A stretch of 53,358 nt of DNA from contig CAYTDM010000015.1 of NCBI GenBank assembly GCA_964436635.1, positions 1 to 53,358 of the forward strand. The letters run 5' to 3'. Of the stretch, positions 7,962 to 16,674 are shown piece after piece (positions within the stretch are counted from its first letter, which is position 1; each line of letters starts with the position of its first letter). A model generated the notes under the pieces. That model was not told the DNA's origin. It worked only from the letters and a program-made list of their open reading frames with translations, and ran no database searches. Both the position numbers and the translations under genes were made by a program. The stretch comes from DASRQK01 sp964436635 (GTDB lineage Bacteria; Bacteroidota; Bacteroidia; Sphingobacteriales; Sphingobacteriaceae).

Positions 7962-9522
7962 GTCTTGGTGAACGGATTTGAGGCCATTGTTGTGGATTGC
8001 CATCGCGGCCTGGAGGCAAGATACGTTGCGTTCTATCCACTAAAGTTGGCTCTTCACTTGCTTTGTAGGCTAAAGTAGCGATCAAAATAGCGTTGTTTTT
8101 CAAATCATCGAACACTAATTTATCGTATGTATCTAAGTTTGTGTGCCAAGTGATGGTGCCGTAACCCCATGATAAGGAACTTAACATGTAAGCAGGAACA
8201 CCAGCAGCGATAAATGCCGCATGGTCAGAACTACCTCCAGTAGGCATGCCCGGGAAATCAGTCACGATATGACGTTGAACACTCATAGGAGCAGCAGATA
8301 ACCAACGACCCATGAAATCATAAGAATGCAAGAATCCTGAACCATTGATGTTTGCAACCCGACCCGTACCGTTATCTTGATTTAAAACCACTTGAGTTTT
8401 TGCAATAATATCTGGATGGTCAATGACAAATGCACGAGATCCATTCAAACCTTGTTCTTCACTTCCCCAAAGACCGATTAAAATAGTCCGTTTTGGATTT
8501 GGATATAATTTTTTCAAGATACGCGCCACTTCCATCATCGTAATGGTACCCGTACCGTTATCTGTTGCACCTGAACCACCTTCCCAAGAATCTAAGTGAG
8601 CAGATAAAATCACGTACTCATCAGGGAATTCAGTACCTTTAATTTCTGCGATTGTATTGAACGCAGGAACTTTACCTAATTCTTTAGACTCAGTGTGTAC
8701 ACGGATTCTTGGTTTTTGGCCACTCTCAGCTAAACGGAAAATCACTCCATAATCTTCTACAGATAAATCCACGGTAGGAACGATTTTAGTGCTCGCACCA
8801 AAGATTTTGTTTGAACCAAATTCATTTGACCAATAGCTCATAACAATACCAGCCGCGCCAGCTTCTTCTAAAACACTTGGAAGCATCGCTGAAGATACAC
8901 CTGTTTTTCGGATGCGCTCCGCCCATTCGCGCGCTGCATTTGTACGAGATTCTTGCATCTTTTTCAATGATTCTTCTGTCGCAAATTCTCTCCAGTTGTA
9001 CTCTGGTCTTCCAGTTGGTTGCAACATGGAAATCATTACATATTTACCTTTTACTGATGGCAACCATTTTTTAAATGCTACAGAATCCGCTACATCTGCT
9101 AAAACAATCACTTCTCCTTCAACAGGTCTGTTATTTGCAGGGCTCCATGCTAATTGTGTGCCGTATAGGGTTTTAACACGTGGGTAAACTAAGTCAATAT
9201 GAGAAATACCTCTTTCCCATCCGCGCCATTCACCCCATTGTTGGTTTTGCGCAGAAATTCCCCATTTTTTAAAGGTATTCACTGCCCAGTCGTGTGCATT
9301 TAGCATTTGTGGCGTTCCTACTAAACGAGGGCCTACAACGTCTAAAAGTTCGTGTGCTAATTGTTCTAACTGTGAGTTTTCATTGACTTCTTTCACAATT
9401 TTTTCCACCATTGGATCTAAAGGTGGAGCTTGGAAATTACCGCCTCTTGGTTGTGCAAATGATGCTGTGCTCATAAAGAACACAAAAGCTAGCGTAAGGA
9501 CGACAAAGCTCTTCCTTTCCAT
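7945..9522 (-). CDS. Exported M28 family zinc aminopeptidase/carboxypeptidase
   Basis: Secreted or periplasmic dinuclear zinc exopeptidase of family M28, with a PA-type insert. The signal peptide ends MSTASFAQ when started at the ATG at 9522; an upstream ATG at 9552 adds ten residues and is less likely. Zinc ligands are visible in order: SAHLDSWEGGSGATDNG (His and bridging Asp), GSEEQGLNGS (catalytic and metal Glu), VLNQDNGTG (Asp) and SSDHAAF (His). The layout matches carboxypeptidase Q-like bacterial proteins. It is monocistronic, with its promoter in the divergent space shared with folE. The 3' end has been tandemly duplicated. Substrate specificity cannot be read from the sequence. Confidence 0.9.
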   Translation of the reverse strand: MERKSFVVLTLAFVFFMSTASFAQPRGGNFQAPPLDPMVEKIVKEVNENSQLEQLAHELLDVVGPRLVGTPQMLNAHDWAVNTFKKWGISAQNQQWGEWRGWERGISHIDLVYPRVKTLYGTQLAWSPANNRPVEGEVIVLADVADSVAFKKWLPSVKGKYVMISMLQPTGRPEYNWREFATEESLKKMQESRTNAAREWAERIRKTGVSSAMLPSVLEEAGAAGIVMSYWSNEFGSNKIFGASTKIVPTVDLSVEDYGVIFRLAESGQKPRIRVHTESKELGKVPAFNTIAEIKGTEFPDEYVILSAHLDSWEGGSGATDNGTGTITMMEVARILKKLYPNPKRTILIGLWGSEEQGLNGSRAFVIDHPDIIAKTQVVLNQDNGTGRVANINGSGFLHSYDFMGRWLSAAPMSVQRHIVTDFPGMPTGGSSDHAAFIAAGVPAYMLSSLSWGYGTITWHTNLDTYDKLVFDDLKNNAILIATLAYKASEEPTLVDRTQRILPPGRDGNPQQWPQIRSPRRLGGF

Positions 9523-9645
9523 TTTTGTAATGTAGATTGATAACCTGTTCATGATTGTTGATTAGTTTTAAACAAATTGAGTAACTAATGTGCGGATTTT
9601 ATTTTATTTCACAGCATTTATCTCATAAAAATTACTTACTATCCG

Positions 9646-9653
9646 TATCTTTG
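9646..9653 (+). promoter_or_regulatory. Bacteroidota -7 element upstream of folE
   Basis: TATCTTTG matches the Bacteroidota -7 consensus TAnnTTTG exactly, 35 bases before the folE ATG. No clear TTG -33 box is seen at the expected spacing. Confidence 0.6.
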
Positions 9654-9688
9654 CTCATTCCGAATAAGATTAAACATTAAAAAAAAGC

Positions 9689-10324
9689 ATGATGAGTGAT
9701 CACTCGCCCTTGAATGAATACGAATTAGCAAGATATCCTGACTTGGACCGGTATCATCCGGACCGAATCGCCAGAATTGCATCTAGTTTTCCTGCAATTT
9801 TAAAGGATCTTGGAGAAGACCCAAGCAGGGAAGGTTTGCAGAAAACCCCAGAAAGGGTGGCAAAGGCCTTACAATTTCTTACCCACGGGTACGATTTAAA
9901 TCCGGCAGAGGTGTTAAAATCGGCTATGTTTGAAGAAGATTATAGCCAGATGGTGGTAGTTAAAGACATTGAGGTTTTTTCTATGTGTGAACACCATATG
10001 TTGCCTTTTTTTGGAAAAGCTCACATCGCCTATATACCGAATGGACGAATCGTCGGCTTGAGCAAAATCCCAAGGGTGGTCGATATTTTCGCGCGACGTT
10101 TACAAGTGCAAGAGCGTTTGACCAATGAAATAAAGGACTGCATACAAGATACCTTGGATCCAGCTGGAGTAGCGGTGGTCATCGAATGTAAGCATTTGTG
10201 TATGGCGATGCGTGGAGTACAAAAACAAAATTCCGTTACCACCACTTCTGCGTTTACTGGAAAATTTGTGAATGACCGAACTCGTTCTGAATTTTTGAGG
10301 TTAATCAGCGCAAATTTATCTTAA
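9689..10324 (+). CDS. folE: GTP cyclohydrolase I
   Basis: Cytoplasmic enzyme converting GTP to dihydroneopterin triphosphate, the first step of folate/pterin synthesis. At 211 residues it is normal for the family. Zinc ligands are Cys100, His103 and Cys171, with the same spacing as E. coli FolE. Conserved blocks include EDPSREGLQKTPERVA, SMCEHHMLPFFGKAHIAYIP, VGLSKIPRVVDIFARRLQVQ and QNSVTTTSAFTG. Two ATGs in a row (9689, 9692) make the start ambiguous by one codon. It is followed 37 bases later by rlmD on the same strand. The divergent neighbour is the M28 peptidase. Confidence 0.97.
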   Translation: MMSDHSPLNEYELARYPDLDRYHPDRIARIASSFPAILKDLGEDPSREGLQKTPERVAKALQFLTHGYDLNPAEVLKSAMFEEDYSQMVVVKDIEVFSMCEHHMLPFFGKAHIAYIPNGRIVGLSKIPRVVDIFARRLQVQERLTNEIKDCIQDTLDPAGVAVVIECKHLCMAMRGVQKQNSVTTTSAFTGKFVNDRTRSEFLRLISANLS

Positions 10325-10361
10325 TAATAAGTATAAAAGGCCATCTTGAGCATCAAGAGCT

Positions 10362-11771
10362 ATGAGAAGAAATAAAATGTTAAAAGTCCGTCCTAAAATT
10401 GATGGACTTTCTTTGTTTGATATTGCCGAAGATGGCAAAGGGGTCGGAAGGCACGAGGACTTAGTAATCTTTGTAGAGAAAGGTGTACCCGGTGATTTAG
10501 TGGATGTAGAGCTTGTCAGAAAGAAGAAAAATTTTGGCGAAGCTACGATTTCACGTTTAATCGAACCATCCGTTCATCGAACAACCCCATTTTGCCCGCA
10601 CTTTGGAGTTTGTGGTGGATGCAAATGGCAACATATGACTTATGAAGCGCAATTAACCTATAAACAACAATCGGTATTAAATGCATTGACTCGGATTGGG
10701 AAAATTGATGCATCGGGCATAGAGCCGATTTTGCCTTCAGCAAACACTCAATATTACCGAAATAAATTAGAATTCACTTTTTCAAATAAGAGGTGGTTAA
10801 CATCGATGGACGAGCCTGTAGACGACCAAGATATGGACGCTTTAGGGTTTCATGTGCCGGGACGCTTTGATAAAATTCTACAAATTCAACATTGTTATTT
10901 ACAAGGTGGCTTGTCCAACGAAATTCGAATTGCCATCTATGAATTTGCGAAGCGAAATGGCCTGTCGTTCTATGACCTAAAGCAACACGAAGGTGCGCTG
11001 CGTAATTTAATCATTCGAACTTCATCGACTGGAGAGTTAATGGTGATCGTGGTATTTGCGCATGTTTCTGAAGACGAAATTGAAGCTACCATGGAATTTG
11101 TGAAGCGAGAATTTCCACAAATTCATTCGCTATTATATGTGGTGAACCAAAAAAGAAACGACACGATTTTTGATCAAGACGTTCACTGCTATGCAGGAAG
11201 GGATCATATATTTGAAGAAATGGAAGGACTGCGATTTAAAGTTGGCCCGAAATCTTTTTATCAAACAAACTCGGAACAGGCCTATGAATTATATAAAATA
11301 ACCAGAGAATTTGCGCAGCTGAAGGGCGATGAACGGGTATATGACTTGTATACAGGGGCAGGAACTATTGCAAATTTTGTGGCTCGGCAAGCAAAAGAAG
11401 TGATTGGCATAGAATATGTGCCTACTGCTATCGAAGATGCGAAAATCAATTCGGATTTAAATAACATCCAGAATACGAAATTCTTTGCTGGAGACATGAA
11501 GGATGTGCTAACTGCGGAATTCTTTCATGAACACGGCCGTCCAGATTTAGTTATTACAGATCCTCCTCGCGCCGGGATGCATCCAGATGTTGTAAATCGC
11601 TTGCTTGAAATGGAAGCGCCTCGAATCGTTTACGTCAGTTGCAACGCAGCCACGCAAGCCCGGGACATCGAATTATTAAAAGAGAAATATCAGGTAGAGC
11701 GGATTAAACCGGTAGACATGTTTCCGCAAACCCAACATGTTGAAAATGTAGTTTCTTTGATTTTAAAATAA
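10362..11771 (+). CDS. rlmD: 23S rRNA (uracil-C5) methyltransferase RlmD/TrmA family
   Basis: SAM-dependent RNA m5U methyltransferase, most likely modifying 23S rRNA as RlmD does. An N-terminal TRAM domain covers about residues 8-68. Iron-sulfur cysteines are Cys78, Cys84, Cys87 and Cys176, matching the 4Fe-4S site of E. coli RlmD. The Rossmann block is VYDLYTGAGTIANF, with catalytic blocks ITDPPRAGMHPDVV and YVSCNAATQARD (the nucleophile Cys). Length 469 fits the family. An alternative ATG lies at 10377. Bacteroidota often have two paralogues of this family, so exact target assignment is inferred. Confidence 0.88.
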   Translation: MRRNKMLKVRPKIDGLSLFDIAEDGKGVGRHEDLVIFVEKGVPGDLVDVELVRKKKNFGEATISRLIEPSVHRTTPFCPHFGVCGGCKWQHMTYEAQLTYKQQSVLNALTRIGKIDASGIEPILPSANTQYYRNKLEFTFSNKRWLTSMDEPVDDQDMDALGFHVPGRFDKILQIQHCYLQGGLSNEIRIAIYEFAKRNGLSFYDLKQHEGALRNLIIRTSSTGELMVIVVFAHVSEDEIEATMEFVKREFPQIHSLLYVVNQKRNDTIFDQDVHCYAGRDHIFEEMEGLRFKVGPKSFYQTNSEQAYELYKITREFAQLKGDERVYDLYTGAGTIANFVARQAKEVIGIEYVPTAIEDAKINSDLNNIQNTKFFAGDMKDVLTAEFFHEHGRPDLVITDPPRAGMHPDVVNRLLEMEAPRIVYVSCNAATQARDIELLKEKYQVERIKPVDMFPQTQHVENVVSLILK

Positions 11772-11805
11772 GGTTGTTATATAAAGTTGATATAAAATAA
11801 AGATC

Positions 11806-12216
11806 ATGGAAGTTGGAGATTTATTATTTGGACCAGTAGCGGGCGACGATGGGCAGGAGAAAAAAACCAGTCCGCTGATCAGTTTGCAAAAGGACTTAGA
11901 TTTTTATGCTCCTTCCATTCAGGAAGTTGCAGACGAAATTATAGCGGCTGAATTGTCCCAATATCCCATTTTTGTAGCGCACCAACATGTGGTTCAATTA
12001 GGAGAGAAAATTCTTGATAAGGACGAACTCGGCACCAATTGGACCATTCACGCGGCCACGTTAGAAGAATTTGTAGCGAGAGAAATCATTAAGCCTGAAA
12101 AAAAGGATCGTTTTATCAAGTTTTATAAGAATCCTAAAACACATATGTGTTTATTTGTTATTGTGCCGGCTGGCGCAAATTTTGTTTTTTATCCATATAA
12201 AAATGAAGAAAACTAA
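11806..12216 (+). CDS. Conserved hypothetical protein, 136 residues
   Basis: I do not recognise this family. The protein is soluble and acidic, with no signal peptide or membrane segment. It opens EVGDLLFGPV, followed by a short polar linker, and has a C-terminal portion with alternating hydrophobics (MCLFVIVPAGANFVFYPY) that looks like a beta-hairpin core. It lies 34 bases after rlmD on the same strand. Its last 14 bases overlap the start of the next gene, so it is probably cotranscribed with both. It is a real gene judging by length, good codon use and tight packing. Confidence 0.65.
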   Translation: MEVGDLLFGPVAGDDGQEKKTSPLISLQKDLDFYAPSIQEVADEIIAAELSQYPIFVAHQHVVQLGEKILDKDELGTNWTIHAATLEEFVAREIIKPEKKDRFIKFYKNPKTHMCLFVIVPAGANFVFYPYKNEEN

Positions 12217-12943
12217 TGTCATCGTCATTATTTTAAGTTGTTTTTTCTGCTTTTTAGGTCAATGGACTCTTTTGGCACAAGAAACGGCTGAAATTAATGG
12301 AATGGTATTAGAAAAGGGCACCTCGGTTCGCATTGCGCAAGTAAATGTTCGAAATGAGCGAACAAAGAAAGTGGTGAATACAGATATAATGGGCGCTTTT
12401 AAATTGCCCGTTCAAATTGGGGACACCATCACCCTATCAAAGATTGGGTATGAGACCATCCGTGCAGAAATCAAAACCTTTAGTGATATTTTATTAGATC
12501 TTGTCCCTTCTTCCATTCGAATTGAGGACGTTTCCATTCAAGCAAAGTCCCGCGAGCAAGAGTTGAGAGAAAGTATGGATAGTTATCGTAGGCAAGGCGT
12601 TTATTCAGAAGGGAAACCCTCAGTGCTTGCCCATATTTTTAGCCCACTCACCTCCTTGTATGAGCGATTTAGTCGAACTGGAAAGAACGCACGGCGCTTT
12701 CGAAATTACATGGATCGGGAAATGGAGGAACTACACGTAGATCGACTTTTTAGTAAATATAAGGTGAAGGAACTTACCCAATTGGATGAAAAGGACTTGC
12801 AAAACTTTATGTTTTGGTATCGACCGACCTTCGAAGAAAGCCAAAATTGGACAGAGTATGATCTCACAAACCATGTCTTAAAATCATTCAAAAAATTTGA
12901 GGCCGGTGGCCGACCTGCGAAGCCCTCCTTGATGGATTTATAA
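12203..12943 (+). CDS. Exported protein with CarboxypepD_reg-like domain
   Basis: Envelope protein with a signal peptide beginning MKKTNVIVIILSCFF and ending LLAQE. A beta-sandwich resembling the carboxypeptidase-regulatory-like (CarboxypepD_reg-like) domain covers about residues 33-110 (INGMVLEKGTSVRIAQVNV, then DTITLSKIGYETI). The C-terminal half is basic and helical, and I do not recognise it. The ATG at 12203 is preferred over a longer frame from 12155, because only 12203 starts the signal peptide. It overlaps the previous gene by 14 bases and the convergent RNA methyltransferase gene by 6 bases at the 3' ends. A similar domain architecture appears at 26647. Role unknown; such proteins are usually surface or periplasmic in Bacteroidota. 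Confidence 0.75.
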   Translation: MKKTNVIVIILSCFFCFLGQWTLLAQETAEINGMVLEKGTSVRIAQVNVRNERTKKVVNTDIMGAFKLPVQIGDTITLSKIGYETIRAEIKTFSDILLDLVPSSIRIEDVSIQAKSREQELRESMDSYRRQGVYSEGKPSVLAHIFSPLTSLYERFSRTGKNARRFRNYMDREMEELHVDRLFSKYKVKELTQLDEKDLQNFMFWYRPTFEESQNWTEYDLTNHVLKSFKKFEAGGRPAKPSLMDL

Positions 12944-14353
12944 ATTCACAATTCTGCTTTCCTTTGGATAATAATTGTTAATTCGGCCAGGCATTACTTT
13001 CGCCCAACCCAGGGCGGCACCCTCATACGTCACCACATTCCAGCCTAACTGAAGGTTTTCTTGTTCATCGATCGAGAAGGTGTTTTTTCGTAGAAATTCT
13101 AAAGCTGTTTTGTAATCAACCGATAATCTTGGCACCTTGGGGTGTAAGTGGATGCTCATCGCCAAGGCATGATCAGGAATTAAAATCTCTCCTTTATGTA
13201 ATTTCCCCACCCTTAATCCAGCCGATTTAAGATATAAATTTTGTTGAGCGATGGCTAAAGTCGAACGATGAATTTCTGGAATTAAGTGTACCTGTTCACC
13301 CACCAAAAAAGCATGAAAAGATTGGGTTGATTCTACCCAATTCGCATAGGTTTTTTCAGAGATTTTTACCTGATCATGTGTCGAATTCTTGCCGTTTTTA
13401 CCTTTTGAATTCTTCCCAGCAGTTGATACGGAAGGATGGTCGCCGCTGTATTCACCCTTCTTTTTCAAAACGGTTAAAAAGAAACCTTCACCTTTTACAA
13501 GATGAGGATAAAAACGATATCCAGGACAATGGTGTTTTTTAGAATGGCTCACCGATATGCCCCAATTAGGTGAAATAGATAGTTCTACTGATTCAAAATC
13601 ATTTGTATTCATTAACCAATCCGCCATTTCTTCATTCTCTTCTTCAGAATATGAACAAGTAGAATAGATGAGATACCCTCCAGGTTTTAAGCAGTCTATA
13701 CTCGTGGCTAAAATTCGCTGTTGGCGTTCGCTGCATAACTTCACCGCTGATTCAGACCATTCACTAATGGCTTCTTGATCCTTTCTAAACATCCCCGAGC
13801 CAGAACAAGGGGCGTCCACGACTAATACATCCACCCAATCTTCAAATTTCCCAAATGCAGATGGATCACTATGGGCGATTAAGGTAGAAGCATGCCCCCA
13901 ACGCGTTAAGTTTTCTTCTAATATTTGGACCCTTGATTTAATTAGTTCGTTTGCAATCAATAAACTTTCGGGATGTAAATACGATTGAAGCAGAGTGCTT
14001 TTGCCTCCAGGTGCTGCGCAAAGGTCCACGACCACCCCTGGTTTCTTATCAAAACCAAGCTCTTTGATGGCATGGGCTAAAAACATAGAAGAAGCTTCTT
14101 GTACGTAATAACAACCCGCATGAAAAAAAGGGTCCAATGTAAATTTTGGCCGGTTAGCCAAATAGAGCCCTTGTGCACACCAGGGCACGATTACTTCTTG
14201 ATTGGATAACCAAGTAGGCGCTTTTTTGAAAGGATTCAACCGAATGGATGTAACCGCAGTGTCTACCTCATGGATTTCCAAAAATGATGCGGCATCAAAA
14301 AGCGGATTTTCTCCTAATTTTTTTACCAGTTGTGGAGGAAACTTATTGCTCAT
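12938..14353 (-). CDS. NSUN/RsmF-type RNA cytosine-C5 methyltransferase
   Basis: SAM-dependent m5C RNA methyltransferase of the NOL1/NOP2/Sun family, likely acting on 16S rRNA as RsmF (YebU) does. Motifs are VVDLCAAPGGKST (SAM binding), VLVVDAPCSGSGMFRKD (motif IV with the catalytic-release Cys) and LIYSTCSYSEEENEEM (motif VI with the nucleophile Cys). A C-terminal region of about 170 residues corresponds to the RsmF-specific RNA-binding extension, interrupted by a Lys/Gly-rich linker (NSKGKNGKNSTHD). Length 471 fits RsmF. It converges on the preceding gene with a six-base overlap. A TACTTTTG promoter element sits five bases before its ATG. Confidence 0.88.
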   Translation of the reverse strand: MSNKFPPQLVKKLGENPLFDAASFLEIHEVDTAVTSIRLNPFKKAPTWLSNQEVIVPWCAQGLYLANRPKFTLDPFFHAGCYYVQEASSMFLAHAIKELGFDKKPGVVVDLCAAPGGKSTLLQSYLHPESLLIANELIKSRVQILEENLTRWGHASTLIAHSDPSAFGKFEDWVDVLVVDAPCSGSGMFRKDQEAISEWSESAVKLCSERQQRILATSIDCLKPGGYLIYSTCSYSEEENEEMADWLMNTNDFESVELSISPNWGISVSHSKKHHCPGYRFYPHLVKGEGFFLTVLKKKGEYSGDHPSVSTAGKNSKGKNGKNSTHDQVKISEKTYANWVESTQSFHAFLVGEQVHLIPEIHRSTLAIAQQNLYLKSAGLRVGKLHKGEILIPDHALAMSIHLHPKVPRLSVDYKTALEFLRKNTFSIDEQENLQLGWNVVTYEGAALGWAKVMPGRINNYYPKESRIVNL

Positions 14354-14358
14354 CTACA

Positions 14359-14366
14359 CAAAAGTA
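14359..14366 (-). promoter_or_regulatory. -7 element abutting the RNA methyltransferase start
   Basis: On the minus strand TACTTTTG fits TAnnTTTG, and five bases separate it from the ATG at 14353. A transcript starting at the usual distance would have essentially no leader. No good TTG -33 box is visible. Confidence 0.5.
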
Positions 14367-14379
14367 TAGGATTTTATTG

Positions 14380-14387
14380 TATGTTTG
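14380..14387 (+). promoter_or_regulatory. -7 element upstream of epimerase
   Basis: TATGTTTG fits TAnnTTTG, 26 bases before the GTG start of the epimerase gene. It shares the short divergent space with the minus-strand methyltransferase promoter. Confidence 0.45.
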
Positions 14388-14413
14388 ATCTTGGAAATAA
14401 AAAAAATTGAATA

Positions 14414-15385
14414 GTGATTCTCGTTACTGGAGGTACAGGTTTTTTAGGTTCAGTATTAATCGAACAATTAATCGCTGCTGGAGCGAAAATTCGAGCGATT
14501 TATCGATCGCCAAAACGCATTCCATCATCTTTAGTAAATCACCCACAAGTTGAGTGGGCGCAAGGAGATGTCCTTGATTACCATTCCTTAGAAGATGCTT
14601 TTAAGGACGTGTCGCGCGTTTATCATTGCGCAGCAAAAGTTTCCTACCATCCAGCGCACCGTACATCCATGATGCAAATTAATGTAGAAGGAACCGCAAA
14701 CGTAGTCAATCTTTGCCTGTTACAGGGCATCCGAATGGTTCATGTCAGTTCCATCGCAGCATTGGGGGAAGGTAAAAGTGGCATGCCCACTACAGAAGCC
14801 GATGTGTGGGAATATGGTGCGCATCAATCCGCTTACGGAGTGGCCAAGTACGAGTCCGAGATGGAAGTGTGGCGTGGGTTTTCAGAAGGTTTGAAAGGAG
14901 TTATAGTGAATCCTTCCCTGATCATCGGTCAACAGGCTGGGACAAAGGGCAGCGGCGCCATCTTTTCATTATTAAATAAAGGCTTAAAATATTATCCAAC
15001 GGGTTCCGTCGGAATCATCGATGTGGAAGATGTGGCAAAGGCCATGATTCTATTGATGAATAAGACTGAAATAACAGGTGAGCGCTTCATTTTGAATAAC
15101 CAAAACATGACGCATCAGGAAATGTTAACACGCTTTAGTCAGCACTTAGGTACCACAGCGCCGAAAGCAAAAGCCTCCCCATTTTTATTAGAAATAGCAT
15201 GGAGGGTGGCTGGTTTTTTAGCGTGGACAAAAGGCAAAAAAGCAGCCTTAACGAAAGAATCTGCGCGCATTTCAAGTAAGAAATTACACTATTCTAACCA
15301 AAAATTAATCGCCACCATACCCCTAAATTTTAAACCCATAGCTCAAACTTTTCAAGAGATTGCAAATCGTATTAAACAATCGTGA
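14414..15385 (+). CDS. NAD-dependent epimerase/dehydratase (extended SDR)
   Basis: Cytoplasmic extended short-chain dehydrogenase. The Rossmann motif TGGTGFLG is at residues 5-12. An active-site YGVAKYESE (Tyr-x-x-x-Lys) occurs near residue 137, with VSSIAALGEG preceding it. The overall pattern is that of dihydroflavonol-4-reductase-like or sterol-dehydrogenase-like epimerases; the substrate cannot be told. The start codon is GTG, immediately giving the Rossmann strand MILVTGGTG; no nearby ATG fits. Its stop overlaps the next gene (SerB-like fusion) by four bases, so the two are probably translationally coupled. Confidence 0.85.
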   Translation: MILVTGGTGFLGSVLIEQLIAAGAKIRAIYRSPKRIPSSLVNHPQVEWAQGDVLDYHSLEDAFKDVSRVYHCAAKVSYHPAHRTSMMQINVEGTANVVNLCLLQGIRMVHVSSIAALGEGKSGMPTTEADVWEYGAHQSAYGVAKYESEMEVWRGFSEGLKGVIVNPSLIIGQQAGTKGSGAIFSLLNKGLKYYPTGSVGIIDVEDVAKAMILLMNKTEITGERFILNNQNMTHQEMLTRFSQHLGTTAPKAKASPFLLEIAWRVAGFLAWTKGKKAALTKESARISSKKLHYSNQKLIATIPLNFKPIAQTFQEIANRIKQS

Positions 15386-16674
15386 AACCAAGATATATTA
15401 TAGATTTTGATAGCACCTTTACCCAAGTAGAGGCGCTCGATGAATTGGCAAAAATTTCGCTAAATCAGCATCCAAACCGAGCAAGCATTTTAAAGGAAAT
15501 TGAAGACTTGACCAACTTAGCTATGGAGGGAAAGCTTTCCTTTAATGAAAGCTTAAGTAAACGTGTACAATTATTGCACGCAAATCGCGCTCACCTCATC
15601 CAATTAGTTCAGGTCTTGAAAAAACGTGTTTCTGCGTCTTTTAAACGAAACAAAGCGTTTTTTAAATCGAATTCCGAGCAAGTTTATATTGTTTCCGGTG
15701 GATTTAAGGAGTTTATTGCCCCCGTGGTTATCCCATACGCTATTCAGAGTAAAAACATTTATGCGAATGAGTTTAGGTTTGACGAACACGGAAATATTAT
15801 CGGTTATGACGATCAAAATCCATTGTCTGAAGAGGGAGGAAAGGTTAAATTGCTCGCGCAATTACAATTGCCAGGAGAATTAATTGGCATCGGTGATGGA
15901 TACTCGGACTTTCAGCTCAAAGAGTCGGGACTCATCAGTCGTTTCTTTGCTTTTACTGAAAACATTGAACGCAAATCGGTATCCGAAAAGGCCGACCATG
16001 TCACACCAAGTTTTGATGAGTTTCTCTATTATAATGATTTGCCAATGGCCATCTCCTATCCGAAAAATAGGATTTTGTGTTTAATCGTCGGTGAAGTGCC
16101 CGCCATTGCACACGAAATTTTAAAAAAGGATGGGTTCTCTATTCGAATCAAGGATGAACTGGAAGATAAATATGTCAAAGATGTGGGCATGTTATTATTA
16201 GGTGCAGGCACGCAGCTGGATGATGCTAAACTACAACTTGCAGACAATTTAAAAACGATAGGGTACCTGGGAGACAGCAAAGGAAAAATTAATCGTTCAT
16301 TATGTTCGGCAAAAGGCATTGTGCTGTTCGATGATAAAAAGTCCAAAAAAAGAAACGGCGAATTTATTTCTCGACGCATGGCGAACTTTATCAATACCGG
16401 AGATACCTCCATGAGCCGAAATTTTCCAAATTTACCTTTGCCAAAAGTGGCCAATGCCCATCGATTACTACATATTCATCAAAATGTTCCTGGTGTAATG
16501 GCCAAAATTAATCAAGTGTTCGCGGATCACGATATTAATATCGTAAGTCAATTTTTGATGACTAAAGGCGAGCTCGGTTATGTAGTGACGGACGTTTCTG
16601 CCACCTACGATGAGCCTTTGTTAGGCGACCTGAAGAAGATCCCAAATACCATTAAGTTTCGGATAATTTATTAA
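15382..16674 (+). CDS. Phosphoserine phosphatase-like HAD domain fused to a SerA remnant and ACT domain
   Basis: The N-terminal ~220 residues are a HAD-IB phosphatase like SerB: DFDST with Asp8 and Asp10, VSGGF at 104-108, Lys154, and GIGDGYSD with Asp172 and Asp176. All catalytic positions are present, so phosphoserine hydrolysis is plausible. Residues ~229-325 align with the start of 3-phosphoglycerate dehydrogenase. Residues ~326-430 match its end: the NFPNLPLP linker, then an ACT domain with LLHIHQNVPGVMAKIN and GYVVTDV as in E. coli SerA. The NAD-binding Rossmann domain and the Arg/Glu/His active site are absent. SerB-SerA fusions in this phylum are, from memory, about 630 residues; this one is 430. 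I see a seamless reading frame rather than a pseudogene. The retained ACT domain may sense serine. It overlaps the epimerase by 4 bases and the convergent folate gene by 23. Confidence 0.82.
   Translation: MKPRYIIDFDSTFTQVEALDELAKISLNQHPNRASILKEIEDLTNLAMEGKLSFNESLSKRVQLLHANRAHLIQLVQVLKKRVSASFKRNKAFFKSNSEQVYIVSGGFKEFIAPVVIPYAIQSKNIYANEFRFDEHGNIIGYDDQNPLSEEGGKVKLLAQLQLPGELIGIGDGYSDFQLKESGLISRFFAFTENIERKSVSEKADHVTPSFDEFLYYNDLPMAISYPKNRILCLIVGEVPAIAHEILKKDGFSIRIKDELEDKYVKDVGMLLLGAGTQLDDAKLQLADNLKTIGYLGDSKGKINRSLCSAKGIVLFDDKKSKKRNGEFISRRMANFINTGDTSMSRNFPNLPLPKVANAHRLLHIHQNVPGVMAKINQVFADHDINIVSQFLMTKGELGYVVTDVSATYDEPLLGDLKKIPNTIKFRIIY

Noticed and set aside
12155..12202. Upstream start of the CarboxypepD_reg-like gene at 12155
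   Set aside because: It adds residues before the signal peptide and lies inside the previous gene; the ATG at 12203 begins a normal signal sequence.
16056..16454. Minus-strand 132-residue open frame within the SerB-SerA fusion gene
   Set aside because: Composition follows the reverse of the coding strand; no start signals or recognisable motifs.
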